From assembly GCA_965657965.1 (NCBI GenBank), contig CBFHQM010000001.1:62001-126000 (forward strand): a DNA stretch of 64,000 nucleotides. The letters run 5' to 3'. The stretch comes from UBA8752 sp965657965. Lineage in GTDB: Bacteria > Bacteroidota > Bacteroidia > Flavobacteriales_D > Sanyastnellaceae. Shown here in pieces: positions 54,818-62,782 of this stretch (position 1 is its first letter; every line of letters begins with the position of its first letter). The position numbers and the translations under genes were made by a program. The notes under the pieces were generated by a model. It was not told the origin of the DNA. It made no database searches and worked only from the letters and a program-made list of their open reading frames with translations.

Positions 54818-54875
54818 GTCGACTTTTTTCCTTCGGGTTGAAACCTTGGAGGAGAGACTCGCGTAGAGGGGCGAA

Positions 54876-55475
54876 ATGGACGCTCCCATGACTTTTAATC
54901 GCATGATTTTGGCCACCACCGCCTTGGTGTCGGCGCTCTTTCCCCTTGGGCTCATCGCAGCCGACGATGCAGCATCCTGCACCGCCGACCCCTCAGCCAA
55001 GGTTCACGTTGTGATTCTGGGCAAAGACTCGGGGTTGGACGGATTTCCAACGGAGGCGATTTACGAGGAGGGCGACCTCATCGATGGAGAGCGAAATGGC
55101 CTCTGGAAACGGTATTACCCTACAGGCCAAGTCCGATCGGAAATCCACTTTTCTGGTGGTGATGCCTTTGGTGATTACCGACTGTACAACCAAACAGGTG
55201 AACTCTACGAGGAAGGCCGTTGGGAGCACGGAATGAATGTGGGCAAGCTTCGCCGCTTCTATCCAGACGGAACCATTCAACAGCTTTTGACCTTCGACAG
55301 TCATGGTGTGGGTCAAGGCGAGCAACGCCACTACCACGACAATGGACAATTGGAAATGGTGATTCAACTTTCCGATGGTGAAGAATCCGGTGACTTAATT
55401 CGACTCGACCGAGAAGGGCGCGTCATCAACCGTACCACCTTTTCTAACGGCAGCGTGGTCCAACGCTCCCACTAA
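54876..55475 (+). CDS. Exported MORN-repeat (YwqK-like) protein
   Basis: The 199-residue protein has a signal peptide (about 1-29, ending LIAA) and four to five MORN_2-type repeats with the pattern G..ngLWKRYYPTGQVRSE, for example NGLWKRYYPTGQVRSE, EGRWEHGMNVGKLRRFYP and GEQRHYHDNGQLEMV. Databases often name such proteins YwqK-family antitoxins, but no toxin gene is adjacent and the protein is exported, so that label is not supported. A membrane- or surface-facing repeat protein is the safer description. It ends 50 bases before a terminator. Confidence 0.8.
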   Translation: MDAPMTFNRMILATTALVSALFPLGLIAADDAASCTADPSAKVHVVILGKDSGLDGFPTEAIYEEGDLIDGERNGLWKRYYPTGQVRSEIHFSGGDAFGDYRLYNQTGELYEEGRWEHGMNVGKLRRFYPDGTIQQLLTFDSHGVGQGEQRHYHDNGQLEMVIQLSDGEESGDLIRLDREGRVINRTTFSNGSVVQRSH

Positions 55476-55525
55476 CGACATACTGCTTGATGCCCGTGGG
55501 CCGATCTCGGCCCCACTTAACCAAG

Positions 55526-55565
55526 AAGACCGGTCTGCTTTTCTCGCGGGCCGGTCTTTGCTTTG
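55526..55565 (+). terminator. Rho-independent terminator after the MORN-repeat gene
   Basis: An 8-bp perfect stem (AAGACCGG with CCGGTCTT, 55526-55533 with 55551-55558) encloses a 17-base loop and is followed by a T-rich stretch (TTTGCTTTG). It separates the MORN gene from cysS. Confidence 0.7.
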
Positions 55566-55616
55566 CGATATTCGCACCGAGTTAGCACTCCAATACCCTC
55601 CACCACTCTCCACGAC

Positions 55617-57140
55617 ATGGACGCTCCTTCAAGACCTGACGCCATTTCCTCCTTTGCCGCCGAACTCCACATCGGCAATTCACTGAGCAGAAAAAAGGAG
55701 CCCTTCGTGCCCATCAACGCCCCCTACGTGGGGATGTACGTCTGTGGACCCACGGTATACAGCAATGTGCACCTCGGAAACGTGCGTACGTTTTTGACGT
55801 TCGACGTGGTCTTTCGATACCTCTTGCACCTGGGCTACAAGGTCCGTTATGTGCGCAACATTACCGATGTTGGGCACCTCACGGGAGACTCTGACGACGG
55901 AGAAGACAAGATTGGAAAGAAAGCCAGGTTGGAGAACATCGAGCCCATGGAGGTCGTGCAGCGTTACACAAATGACTTTCACGATGTGATGCGGATTTTC
56001 AATATTCTTCCGCCTTCCATCGAACCCACTGCAACGGGTCACATTGTCGAGCAAATCGACATGATCTCAAAAATCATTGAGAATGGATTCGGCTACGAAG
56101 CCAATGGCAGCGTGTATTTCGATGTCCGGAAATTTGCTGAGTCCAACGATTATGGAGCACTGAGTGGACGTCGAATCGACGAACTGCAAAGCCAGACCCG
56201 CGCCCTTGACGGTCAGGATGAAAAAAGGGATCCCATTGACTTTGCACTTTGGAAGAAGGCAGATGAAAGCCACCTGATGCGCTGGCCTTCACCCTGGAGC
56301 GTCGGGTTTCCCGGCTGGCACCTTGAATGCTCTGTGATGAGCACCAAATACTTGGGTCAATCTTTCGACATCCACGGTGGCGGAATGGACCTCAAATTTC
56401 CTCACCACGAGTGCGAAATCGCACAAAATGTGGGCGCCCATGGCCATGCCGATCCGGTCCGATATTGGATACACGGCAACATGCTGACCGTCAATGGCCG
56501 TAAGATGTCCAAGAGCGAAGGGAACGGTTTTACACCGGACGAACTCATCACCGGCAACCACAAACTGTTGGAGAAAGGGTACTCGCCCATGACGGTCCGC
56601 TTCTTCATGTTGCAGGGCCATTACGCCGGGACGCTCGACTTTAGCAATCCCGCACTGCAAGCCGCCGAAAAAGGCCTAGAAAGGCTCATGTCGGCATGGC
56701 GCTTACTCGAAGACCTCGAGCCGGTCTCCACAGAGAACGCTGCTGAGGCCGCCCCTGATGTCGACGCCATCCTCGCGCGTGCTTATGCCGCCATGAACGA
56801 CGACTTCAATACCCCCATTTTGATTGCCGTCTTGTACGACGCGGTCAAAGTGATCAACTCCGTGGCATCCGGCCGAATGGCCATTGAAGCGGAGGGCATT
56901 GCCACCTTAAAAGACCTCTTCCAACGCTTTGCAAAGGACATTTTGGGCCTGCAGCACGAAGAAGGCGATGCGGGCACCGATGACCGCACCGACGGGCTCA
57001 TGGATGTCTTGTGTGCGCTGCGTGCAGAAGCCAAGTCCAATAAGGACTGGGCCACAGCCGATTTAATTCGCAACCGATTGGCAGAGATGGGGGTCAACAT
57101 CAAAGACGGAAAAGATGGGACGAGCTGGACATTTGATTGA
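55617..57140 (+). CDS. cysS: Cysteine--tRNA ligase
   Basis: The 507-residue class I synthetase has the Cys-site opening MYVCGPTVYSN (Cys43 as zinc ligand) with the HIGH-like HLGN (residues 52-55), further zinc ligands in HLECS and FPHHECEIAQ, and the KMSKS loop (GRKMSKSEGN). It charges tRNA-Cys. The start ATG 55617 was chosen over the longer open frame to 55563 because the first conserved residues follow it closely. The 3' end overlaps the next gene by 26 bases. Confidence 0.95.
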   Translation: MDAPSRPDAISSFAAELHIGNSLSRKKEPFVPINAPYVGMYVCGPTVYSNVHLGNVRTFLTFDVVFRYLLHLGYKVRYVRNITDVGHLTGDSDDGEDKIGKKARLENIEPMEVVQRYTNDFHDVMRIFNILPPSIEPTATGHIVEQIDMISKIIENGFGYEANGSVYFDVRKFAESNDYGALSGRRIDELQSQTRALDGQDEKRDPIDFALWKKADESHLMRWPSPWSVGFPGWHLECSVMSTKYLGQSFDIHGGGMDLKFPHHECEIAQNVGAHGHADPVRYWIHGNMLTVNGRKMSKSEGNGFTPDELITGNHKLLEKGYSPMTVRFFMLQGHYAGTLDFSNPALQAAEKGLERLMSAWRLLEDLEPVSTENAAEAAPDVDAILARAYAAMNDDFNTPILIAVLYDAVKVINSVASGRMAIEAEGIATLKDLFQRFAKDILGLQHEEGDAGTDDRTDGLMDVLCALRAEAKSNKDWATADLIRNRLAEMGVNIKDGKDGTSWTFD

Positions 57141-58143
57141 GCGGACCATCTCGGCCCTGGGTCTCGCGCTTTTGGTCGTGACCATGGCCGCTTGCCATGA
57201 CCCTGCACCCCCGAAATCCAAGCGGCCTCAAGCGAAACGTCCGGTAGAGAAGGCGCTGGTCAAGACCCCGTTGTTTTCTGGAGACAGCGCCTATGCCCAT
57301 GTGGCCAAACAAGTCAGTTTTGGCCCCCGTGTTCCCAACAGCCCTGGCCATTCCGAATGTGCCACGTGGTTGGCCAATCAGCTGGAGACATACGGCGCCG
57401 ATGTAACCGTTCAAACAGGACGGGTAACGGCCTATGATGGAACCGCACTGGACATTCAAAACATTTTTGGGGCCTTTAGGCCAGAGGTCCGTCGGCGAAT
57501 TTTACTCTACGCACACTGGGATACACGCCCCTTCGCCGACCGGGACACCGTGCGCATCAAAGACCCCATCGACGGAGCCAATGATGGCGGATCGGGTGTG
57601 GGCGTTTTGCTTGAACTGGCCCGCATCCTTGGCGACAGCTTGCCCAACGTCGGCGTGGACATTGCCTTCTTCGATGCAGAGGACTACGGCGAGCCCGAGT
57701 GGCTTCCAAACCGGTCCGGAGACTACACCGATTGGTGCTTGGGCTCCCAGTATTGGGCAAGAAAGCCCCACGTCCCTGGCTACCGAGCCCGGTATGGGAT
57801 CTTGCTGGACATGGTGGGCGCCAAGGGCGCCATCTTCAACAGAGAGGGCACTTCAATGGAGACCGCCCCAAGCGTGGTCGATAAGGTGTGGAGGACCGCT
57901 CAACGCATGGGACATGGCGACATGTTTCTAAACCGAGTGACCCCGCAAACAGTAGACGACAACTTGTTTGTGAGTCAATTGGCCGGCATTCCCTCTGCCA
58001 ACATTGTCCACTATCACATGGACACACAGCCCATGGGATACTTCCAGTTTCACCACACGCACGGGGACAACCTCGCGGCCATCGATGCCGGCGTTTTGGA
58101 AACTGTGGGAAGCGTGATTGCGCAGGTGGTTTACGCGGAGTAA
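57115..58143 (+). CDS. M28-family glutaminyl-peptide cyclotransferase-like lipoprotein
   Basis: The 342-residue protein begins with a lipobox signal (VVTMAAC, Cys27) and a Pro/Lys-rich spacer. The catalytic part is M28-like with AHWDTRPFAD (first zinc His), GANDGGSGVGVLLELAR, FFDAEDYGE and the late segment FHHTHGDNLAAID, characteristic of glutaminyl cyclases of Bacteroidota. These enzymes turn N-terminal Gln into pyroglutamate on exported proteins. It overlaps cysS by 26 bases in another frame and converges with the next gene by 13 bases. Confidence 0.85.
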   Translation: MGRAGHLIERTISALGLALLVVTMAACHDPAPPKSKRPQAKRPVEKALVKTPLFSGDSAYAHVAKQVSFGPRVPNSPGHSECATWLANQLETYGADVTVQTGRVTAYDGTALDIQNIFGAFRPEVRRRILLYAHWDTRPFADRDTVRIKDPIDGANDGGSGVGVLLELARILGDSLPNVGVDIAFFDAEDYGEPEWLPNRSGDYTDWCLGSQYWARKPHVPGYRARYGILLDMVGAKGAIFNREGTSMETAPSVVDKVWRTAQRMGHGDMFLNRVTPQTVDDNLFVSQLAGIPSANIVHYHMDTQPMGYFQFHHTHGDNLAAIDAGVLETVGSVIAQVVYAE

Positions 58144-59945
58144 ACCGGCAGGGAAACAGAGAGTTTGTTTGCCCCCGCTGCATTGCAGTCCAAGTTCAAG
58201 ACGCCGCCCAATCGATCGCAACGCAATCGAATCAACGACCAATTGGATGCTTTGCTGTCACCGGCGAATAAACTCATGGCCTGTCGCCACCAGCCGCGTT
58301 CCGAGAAATCTCCGAGGTCCACATTCAGGCCTTCCGGTCCACTCTTCACGGTCATACTGCAGCTTCCTACCCCAACGCCTTCGAGCAACACCTGGAAGAA
58401 GTCTTGGATTTGTGCTTCATCTCCTTGGAATGGCACCTCCTCCTGAAGCGTCCAGTCCAAGAGACCACGCGACGAGCGGTCCTTGGCAAGATCACCAAAG
58501 ATGCGTTCCAAGTTCACGGGCTGATGCACCGTCTCTGCCGAGCACAGCGCGGCCAAGCGGCCAAATGCCTCCAGCTCTGACTTGAGCTCCCCGGGCAAGG
58601 TTTGCGATTGCGCCAGACCCACGATCCGAGCGCCGCGCTTGGCCAAGGCGTCGATTTGATTCTGCTTGCCCGGCAACCACTGTTGCTGCAATCGCCTCAA
58701 CCGCTTGTGCGCGCGCCCAGATTGGCTGCGCAGCTTCAACGACCACATGAACAACAGCACGAATGCGGCGGTAATGGCAAACGTCATGTGACGCCACTGC
58801 TCTGCTTTCTTTGTCTCCACAGCGGTCCGGGCATCGCCAATGGCCGCCAACCAAGGCTCACTTTCGAACAGGCCAGTCCTTGCCCGATCTGCCCGCTGCA
58901 TCGACCGCGTTAAACTGTCGGCCTCTGCCAGGGAACGATAAGCCGGACCATGCGCTCCGGTCTCGGCCAACAGTTCTGCGCGCAACCGCAACGCCTCGAG
59001 CAAAATCGGCGATCGACTTTCCGCCACCTCTATGTTTCGCGCAGCCAATTCTGCATGCAAGGAAGCCGCCAAGGCCTGCGTCGGGCGTTTCTGCCATCGG
59101 CGCGCCTGAAGCAACGCCCATTGGGCCTCCAAAGCAGGGGATACGGCTTCGCCCGACCCTACAGCCAATGACTTCGCCCATGGCCAATTGGCCATAACAT
59201 CAAAGGCCTCAAACGCGCTTCCTCCAAGCAAAATGCGCCCCCATTCTATGCACTTGCCTGTGCGGCGCTCCAATGTCCAGGATTGCCACCCTGAGTCGTC
59301 CGAAAAAGAAGGCCAATAAGAAGGCACATTCTCTGGGACATCCAGTGCGTTGCAGATGCCTGCCCACCCTACAACTTCGGCTGCTTCGGCGCGACGCCCT
59401 GAAGCAATGAGACCCGCTGCCCAACCCAAATGATCTGATTCTGAGTCGGAGAAAGCCCCTTCAGCAAACGACATTTTAGCCAAACGAGACATCGCCTCTA
59501 AAGCCAAGGTTCGCGTTTGATTGTTGACGCCTTCGGCATCCTTGAGAACCGCTACCGATTTCAGCGCTTCTCTCGCCGCAGGGCGCGCGCCTTGGGCCAA
59601 TTTGGCTTGGGCCAAGGCGAACTGCCAGCCCACCGCCATTTCGCTGTATTCAGGACAGAATTTGACGAGATTCAGGGCCTCGGTCAAGGCTTCGTCTGCA
59701 TGCAAAGGGTTGTGCCAATCGAGGTGGATTCGACTCCGCCGCTCCGCCATTAAAGCACCAGAGCAGGCATCTCCGTTTTCCGAAAAGTGCCGCTGTGCCG
59801 CGACCAACAGCTCCAATGATGCTGCGTCTTGACCCGCCAACCGGAGCGAGTCCGATTGATGAATCCAAGATTCCGCCGTCCAAGAATCCGTGCAAAAACC
59901 CGGCGTGGTCATGGACAAGGTGACAAGGAGAACAAGCCAACGCAT
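58131..59945 (-). CDS. TPR receptor with degenerate histidine-kinase-like cytoplasmic domain
   Basis: The 604-residue protein has a signal peptide (about 1-18), an exported helical repeat region (about 25-380, tetratricopeptide-like), a single membrane helix (387-404), a helical linker, and a C-terminal domain (about 470-604) whose strand order and end (DRLGGVLNL...NKLSVSLP) look like a GHKL ATPase. The expected N-box is replaced (QVLLEGVGVGS) and no G1 box or phosphoacceptor His is visible, so it is probably catalytically dead. It resembles the TPR-type sensor kinases frequent in Bacteroidota. No response regulator is adjacent. It converges with the M28 gene. Confidence 0.65.
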   Translation of the reverse strand: MRWLVLLVTLSMTTPGFCTDSWTAESWIHQSDSLRLAGQDAASLELLVAAQRHFSENGDACSGALMAERRSRIHLDWHNPLHADEALTEALNLVKFCPEYSEMAVGWQFALAQAKLAQGARPAAREALKSVAVLKDAEGVNNQTRTLALEAMSRLAKMSFAEGAFSDSESDHLGWAAGLIASGRRAEAAEVVGWAGICNALDVPENVPSYWPSFSDDSGWQSWTLERRTGKCIEWGRILLGGSAFEAFDVMANWPWAKSLAVGSGEAVSPALEAQWALLQARRWQKRPTQALAASLHAELAARNIEVAESRSPILLEALRLRAELLAETGAHGPAYRSLAEADSLTRSMQRADRARTGLFESEPWLAAIGDARTAVETKKAEQWRHMTFAITAAFVLLFMWSLKLRSQSGRAHKRLRRLQQQWLPGKQNQIDALAKRGARIVGLAQSQTLPGELKSELEAFGRLAALCSAETVHQPVNLERIFGDLAKDRSSRGLLDWTLQEEVPFQGDEAQIQDFFQVLLEGVGVGSCSMTVKSGPEGLNVDLGDFSERGWWRQAMSLFAGDSKASNWSLIRLRCDRLGGVLNLDCNAAGANKLSVSLPVYSA

Positions 59946-60043
59946 TCAATGGAAAGCTAACCCAGCGACTCCTCGCCCGGCCCACCCGTTCCAGTGAGCA
60001 ATGCCCTTCCCTTCGTGGATAACCTCAGAAGGAGATTTCCGTC

Positions 60044-61078
60044 TTAGAAAGCCGGTGTGAATTGCTCCAAAAAGCGCACGTCATTTTCGAAAAACGCACG
60101 CAAGTCTCCGATTTGCCATTTGAGCATGGCGATGCGCTCAATGCCCATACCAAAGGCAAAGCCGGAATAGACGGTGGAGTCAATCCCTGAAGCCTCAAGT
60201 ACTGCAGGATCAACCATGCCACAGCCCATGATCTCGAGCCACCCTGTGCCCTTGGTAATGCGCTTGTCCACTTCTGTTTCCAAGCCCCAATAGACATCCA
60301 TTTCGGCGCTCGGCTCGGTAAAGGGGAAGTAGCTCGGCCGCAAACGGATTTTGGTTCCCGCTCCAAAAAACTGTTCGGCAAAGGCCAGCAGCGTTTGCTT
60401 CAAGTCTGCAAAACTCACATCCTTGTCGATGTAAAGTCCTTCGATTTGGTGGAAAATGCAATGCGCGCGCGCACTGATGGCCTCGTTTCTGAAGACACGA
60501 CCTGGCATCACAATGCGCAGGGGCGGGTCTCGCTTTTCCATTTCTCTAACCTGCACAGAACTGGTGTGCGTCCGGAGCAACAAATCCGGATTACGCTGGA
60601 TAAAAAACGTGTCCTGCATGTCCCGTGCAGGGTGCTCCTCGGGGAAATTCAATCCGGAGAAAACATGCCAATCATCTTCAATCTCGGGACCATCGGCCAC
60701 AGTGAATCCCATCCGATCGAAAATCGACAAAATCTCTCGCCGAACGACTTGAATCGGGTGGTGAGAGCCCAAAGGGACCTCTCCACTTGGACGCGTGTGG
60801 TCCATGCCACTTCCCGCCGCATCGGCCTGTGCAGTGAGCGCTGTTTTTGCGGCGTCAAAATGAGCCTGAACGGCCTGTTTGAAAGCGTTTAAGGCCTGTC
60901 CCATCTCCCGCTTCTCTGGACCGGGAACTGCACGAAAACGTTCATTCAGGTCCTTGAGAAGGCCTTGGCGACCAAAATGTGCAATGCGAAAAGCCTCCAG
61001 CTTCTCCGCGTTGTCCAGCACCTCGGCTTTGGCAGAGGCCAAGAGGCTGTCCAGCGCTTCTTGATTCAGTGTAGACAT
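60044..61078 (-). CDS. pheS: Phenylalanine--tRNA ligase alpha subunit
   Basis: The 344-residue class II subunit has the class II signatures HHPIQVVRREI, TVADGPEIEDDWHVF, LLRTHTSSVQ and GRVFRNEAISARAHCIFHQIEGL, and ends GFAFGMGIERIAMLKWQIGDLR. It forms the active (alphabeta)2 enzyme with PheT. A gene start that fits pheT is at the far end of this window (63966), so the two subunit genes are not in one operon here. The start ATG 61078 leads directly into the conserved coiled-coil. The upstream cyclophilin gene ends only 2 bases before it. Confidence 0.95.
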   Translation of the reverse strand: MSTLNQEALDSLLASAKAEVLDNAEKLEAFRIAHFGRQGLLKDLNERFRAVPGPEKREMGQALNAFKQAVQAHFDAAKTALTAQADAAGSGMDHTRPSGEVPLGSHHPIQVVRREILSIFDRMGFTVADGPEIEDDWHVFSGLNFPEEHPARDMQDTFFIQRNPDLLLRTHTSSVQVREMEKRDPPLRIVMPGRVFRNEAISARAHCIFHQIEGLYIDKDVSFADLKQTLLAFAEQFFGAGTKIRLRPSYFPFTEPSAEMDVYWGLETEVDKRITKGTGWLEIMGCGMVDPAVLEASGIDSTVYSGFAFGMGIERIAMLKWQIGDLRAFFENDVRFLEQFTPAF

Positions 61079-61080
61079 GT

Positions 61081-61776
61081 TCAGTCTAAGATTTTCATGC
61101 TCATTTCCAAATCCTCCAACGGACGGTTCGAGCGGTCTGTCTGCACGGCACAAATGGCATCAAGCACATCCAAGCCCTCCACAATGCGGCCAAAAACCGT
61201 GTACTGCATGTCCAAGTGAGGCGTTCCACCCTGGGCTTCGTAAGCCTGAATTTGATCGGGAGTGTAGGCAAAGGGTTCCCCTGTGTTCTGGGCAATGCTT
61301 CGCACAACGCCTTGCAAGGTTTGGGCGTTGACACCGCGGCCCTGAACCACGTAGAACTGACTGCCGCTGCTCCGGCGCTGCGGGTTGACTTGATCGCCTT
61401 GACGGGCCGCTGCCAACGCCCCCTTGACATGAATGAATGCCGGATCGATTTCCGCCTCCAGCGTATAGCCGGGCCCGCCGCCTCCCAAACGGGTGCCTGC
61501 GGGCGCCCCTTTGGATTTTGGGTCTCCCCCCTGGGTCATAAAACCCCCAATCACCCGGTGCCAAAGCAAGCCATCATAAAAACCTTCACCGGCCAACTTC
61601 AAGAAGTTGTCCCGGTGAATGGGCGTTTCATTGTACAGCTCTACCACCATGGTTCCGAGCGCCGTTTCAATTTGCACTTGCGGGCGATCTTCTCCTTTTT
61701 GAGCGAGGCCAAATGAACTGGTGGCCACAAGCAAGGCGGCCAAAATGAAGAGCGAACGAGAAGGAGAAACAACCAT
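61081..61776 (-). CDS. Exported cyclophilin-type peptidylprolyl isomerase
   Basis: The 231-residue protein has a signal peptide (about 1-25, ending GLAQ) and a cyclophilin domain with GFYDGLLWHRVIGGFMTQGGD, SGSQFYVVQG and YTVFGRIVEGLDVLDAI. An insertion of about 30 residues between the last two (VNAQTLQGVVRSIAQNT...) is typical of many Bacteroidota cyclophilins. It catalyses proline isomerisation in periplasmic or outer-membrane proteins. It ends 2 bases before pheS on the same strand, so the genes are probably co-transcribed. Confidence 0.92.
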   Translation of the reverse strand: MVVSPSRSLFILAALLVATSSFGLAQKGEDRPQVQIETALGTMVVELYNETPIHRDNFLKLAGEGFYDGLLWHRVIGGFMTQGGDPKSKGAPAGTRLGGGGPGYTLEAEIDPAFIHVKGALAAARQGDQVNPQRRSSGSQFYVVQGRGVNAQTLQGVVRSIAQNTGEPFAYTPDQIQAYEAQGGTPHLDMQYTVFGRIVEGLDVLDAICAVQTDRSNRPLEDLEMSMKILD

Positions 61777-61844
61777 CGTTTGGAATTTGCGTTATTTGTA
61801 GGCTTGGGAAGATGATGCCATCTTTTCCAAGCGACCTCGAAAAT

Positions 61845-62234
61845 ATGAAATCGATGACCCCCTTCCGCGCACTTGGTGCCCTCGTTTTGATTGTTGTTGG
61901 CGCTTTGGGGCTCCAAGGTTGCAATGAAATCGAGGATACTGTAGCCGTTGTGTACGTTCAAAACAGCCTAGGTGCTCCCGTGCAAGGGGCCGAAGTCCGC
62001 CTTTATGCTGTGGGTTCCGTGGACCAGACCTTTATTGGAGAATTGAGGTTTGACACCACCCAGGTGACCAACGCTGCCGGCAGTGTAAGCTTCAACTTTA
62101 GTGAGTTTTACAAGCAAGGACAAGCCGGTTTCGCCGTACTCGACATTGAGGCCACCAAAGGCTCATTGACCGGGATTGGCATCATCAAGATTGAAGAGGA
62201 GTTGCTCAATGAGCAAACGGTCGTCATGGAGTAA
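61845..62234 (+). CDS. Hypothetical small lipoprotein with carboxypeptidase-regulatory-like domain
   Basis: The 130-residue protein has a lipobox (GALGLQGC, Cys26) and a single beta-sandwich-like domain with VYVQNSLGAPVQGAEVRLYA, VTNAAGSVSFNFSEFY and AVLDIEATKG, the pattern of Bacteroidota carboxypeptidase regulatory-like (peptidase-associated) domains. Start ATG 61845 was selected because the hydrophobic signal follows at once; the frame is open back to 61812. It is divergent from the cyclophilin gene and precedes tRNA-Pro on the same strand. No role is assigned. Confidence 0.72.
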   Translation: MKSMTPFRALGALVLIVVGALGLQGCNEIEDTVAVVYVQNSLGAPVQGAEVRLYAVGSVDQTFIGELRFDTTQVTNAAGSVSFNFSEFYKQGQAGFAVLDIEATKGSLTGIGIIKIEEELLNEQTVVME

Positions 62235-62269
62235 AGCACTCCATGCACACGGAAAGCAAAGGATTTCCC

Positions 62270-62277
62270 TATTTTCG
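62270..62277 (+). promoter_or_regulatory. Candidate -7-like element for tRNA-Pro
   Basis: TATTTTCG, one base off TAnnTTTG, ends 20 bases before the mature 5' end of tRNA-Pro. The variant matches that seen before tRNA-Leu (TATCTTCG at 27733). Confidence 0.35.
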
Positions 62278-62296
62278 CGCTCCGCTTCGGCGGTCT

Positions 62297-62369
62297 CGGG
62301 ATGTAGCTCAGTTGGTAGAGTACGCGTCTGGGGGACGTGTGGTCGCTGGTTCGAGTCCAGTCATCCCGA
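62297..62369 (+). tRNA. tRNA-Pro (GGG anticodon)
   Basis: The acceptor stem CGGGATG pairs with CATCCCG. The D-arm GCTC...GAGT, the anticodon arm CGCGT-CTGGGGG-ACGTG with anticodon GGG, and the T-arm CTGGTTCGAGTCCAG are clear. The CCA end is not encoded directly after the discriminator base. A strong terminator follows within 6 bases. Confidence 0.96.
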
Positions 62370-62374
62370 CCCAT

Positions 62375-62410
62375 GAAAGGGGAGCCCAAAAGGCTCTCCT
62401 TTCGCTTTTA
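62375..62410 (+). terminator. Rho-independent terminator of tRNA-Pro
   Basis: A 12-bp stem (GAAAGGGGAGCC with GGCTCTCCTTTC, one G-T pair, 62375-62386 with 62392-62403) and a short loop are followed by GCTTTTAT. Confidence 0.85.
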
Positions 62411-62419
62411 TAGAACCTG

Positions 62420-62782
62420 ATGGACGTCTTATTTGAACAACAATGGCGAGCCCTGCTCAACGCGCTGGAACAGCGATTTGGCGGCGGTATGGACCTGCAG
62501 GACATTCTCTATTTGGTGGGCGTCCAAGAGCTCGGAAAGGGCTTTCAAAAATTCAAGAAACAGGAGAAAATGGACCTCATGCACGTGGCTGTGTGCACGG
62601 TTCTAACCCCACAAGGTTTCTACAAATTCGTGGGCAGAGACGACGATGGGTGGCCCCATTTCGAGTCACAGATCTCGCTGCCTGAATTGGAGCCCAAAGC
62701 GCAAGATGCACTGATCAGACGGGCCTTGATTGATTATTTCGGACCTGACTTGGACCGAATCAGCGGCCCGCAAACCGCTTGA
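62420..62782 (+). CDS. Conserved hypothetical small protein
   Basis: The 120-residue cytoplasmic-looking protein has no signal or membrane segment. It is mixed helical/strand with DLQDILYLVGVQELGKG, KFKKQEKMDLMHVAVCTVL and FQSQI-type strands near the end. I recall short proteins of this kind as conserved in Flavobacteriales but with no known role. It starts 10 bases after the tRNA-Pro terminator, has no evident promoter, and overlaps the end of the convergent regulator by 23 bases. Confidence 0.65.
   Translation: MDVLFEQQWRALLNALEQRFGGGMDLQDILYLVGVQELGKGFQKFKKQEKMDLMHVAVCTVLTPQGFYKFVGRDDDGWPHFESQISLPELEPKAQDALIRRALIDYFGPDLDRISGPQTA

Noticed and set aside
52601..54842. 15-base exact repeat TTCCTTCGGGTTGAA at 52601 and 54828, each just after a plus-strand gene
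   Set aside because: About two chance 15-base matches are expected in a window of this size, and neither copy forms a clear hairpin, so it is not claimed as a signal.
54876..55475. Toxin-antitoxin module suggested by the YwqK-type name
   Set aside because: No toxin gene is beside it, and the protein carries a signal peptide, which does not fit a cytoplasmic antitoxin.
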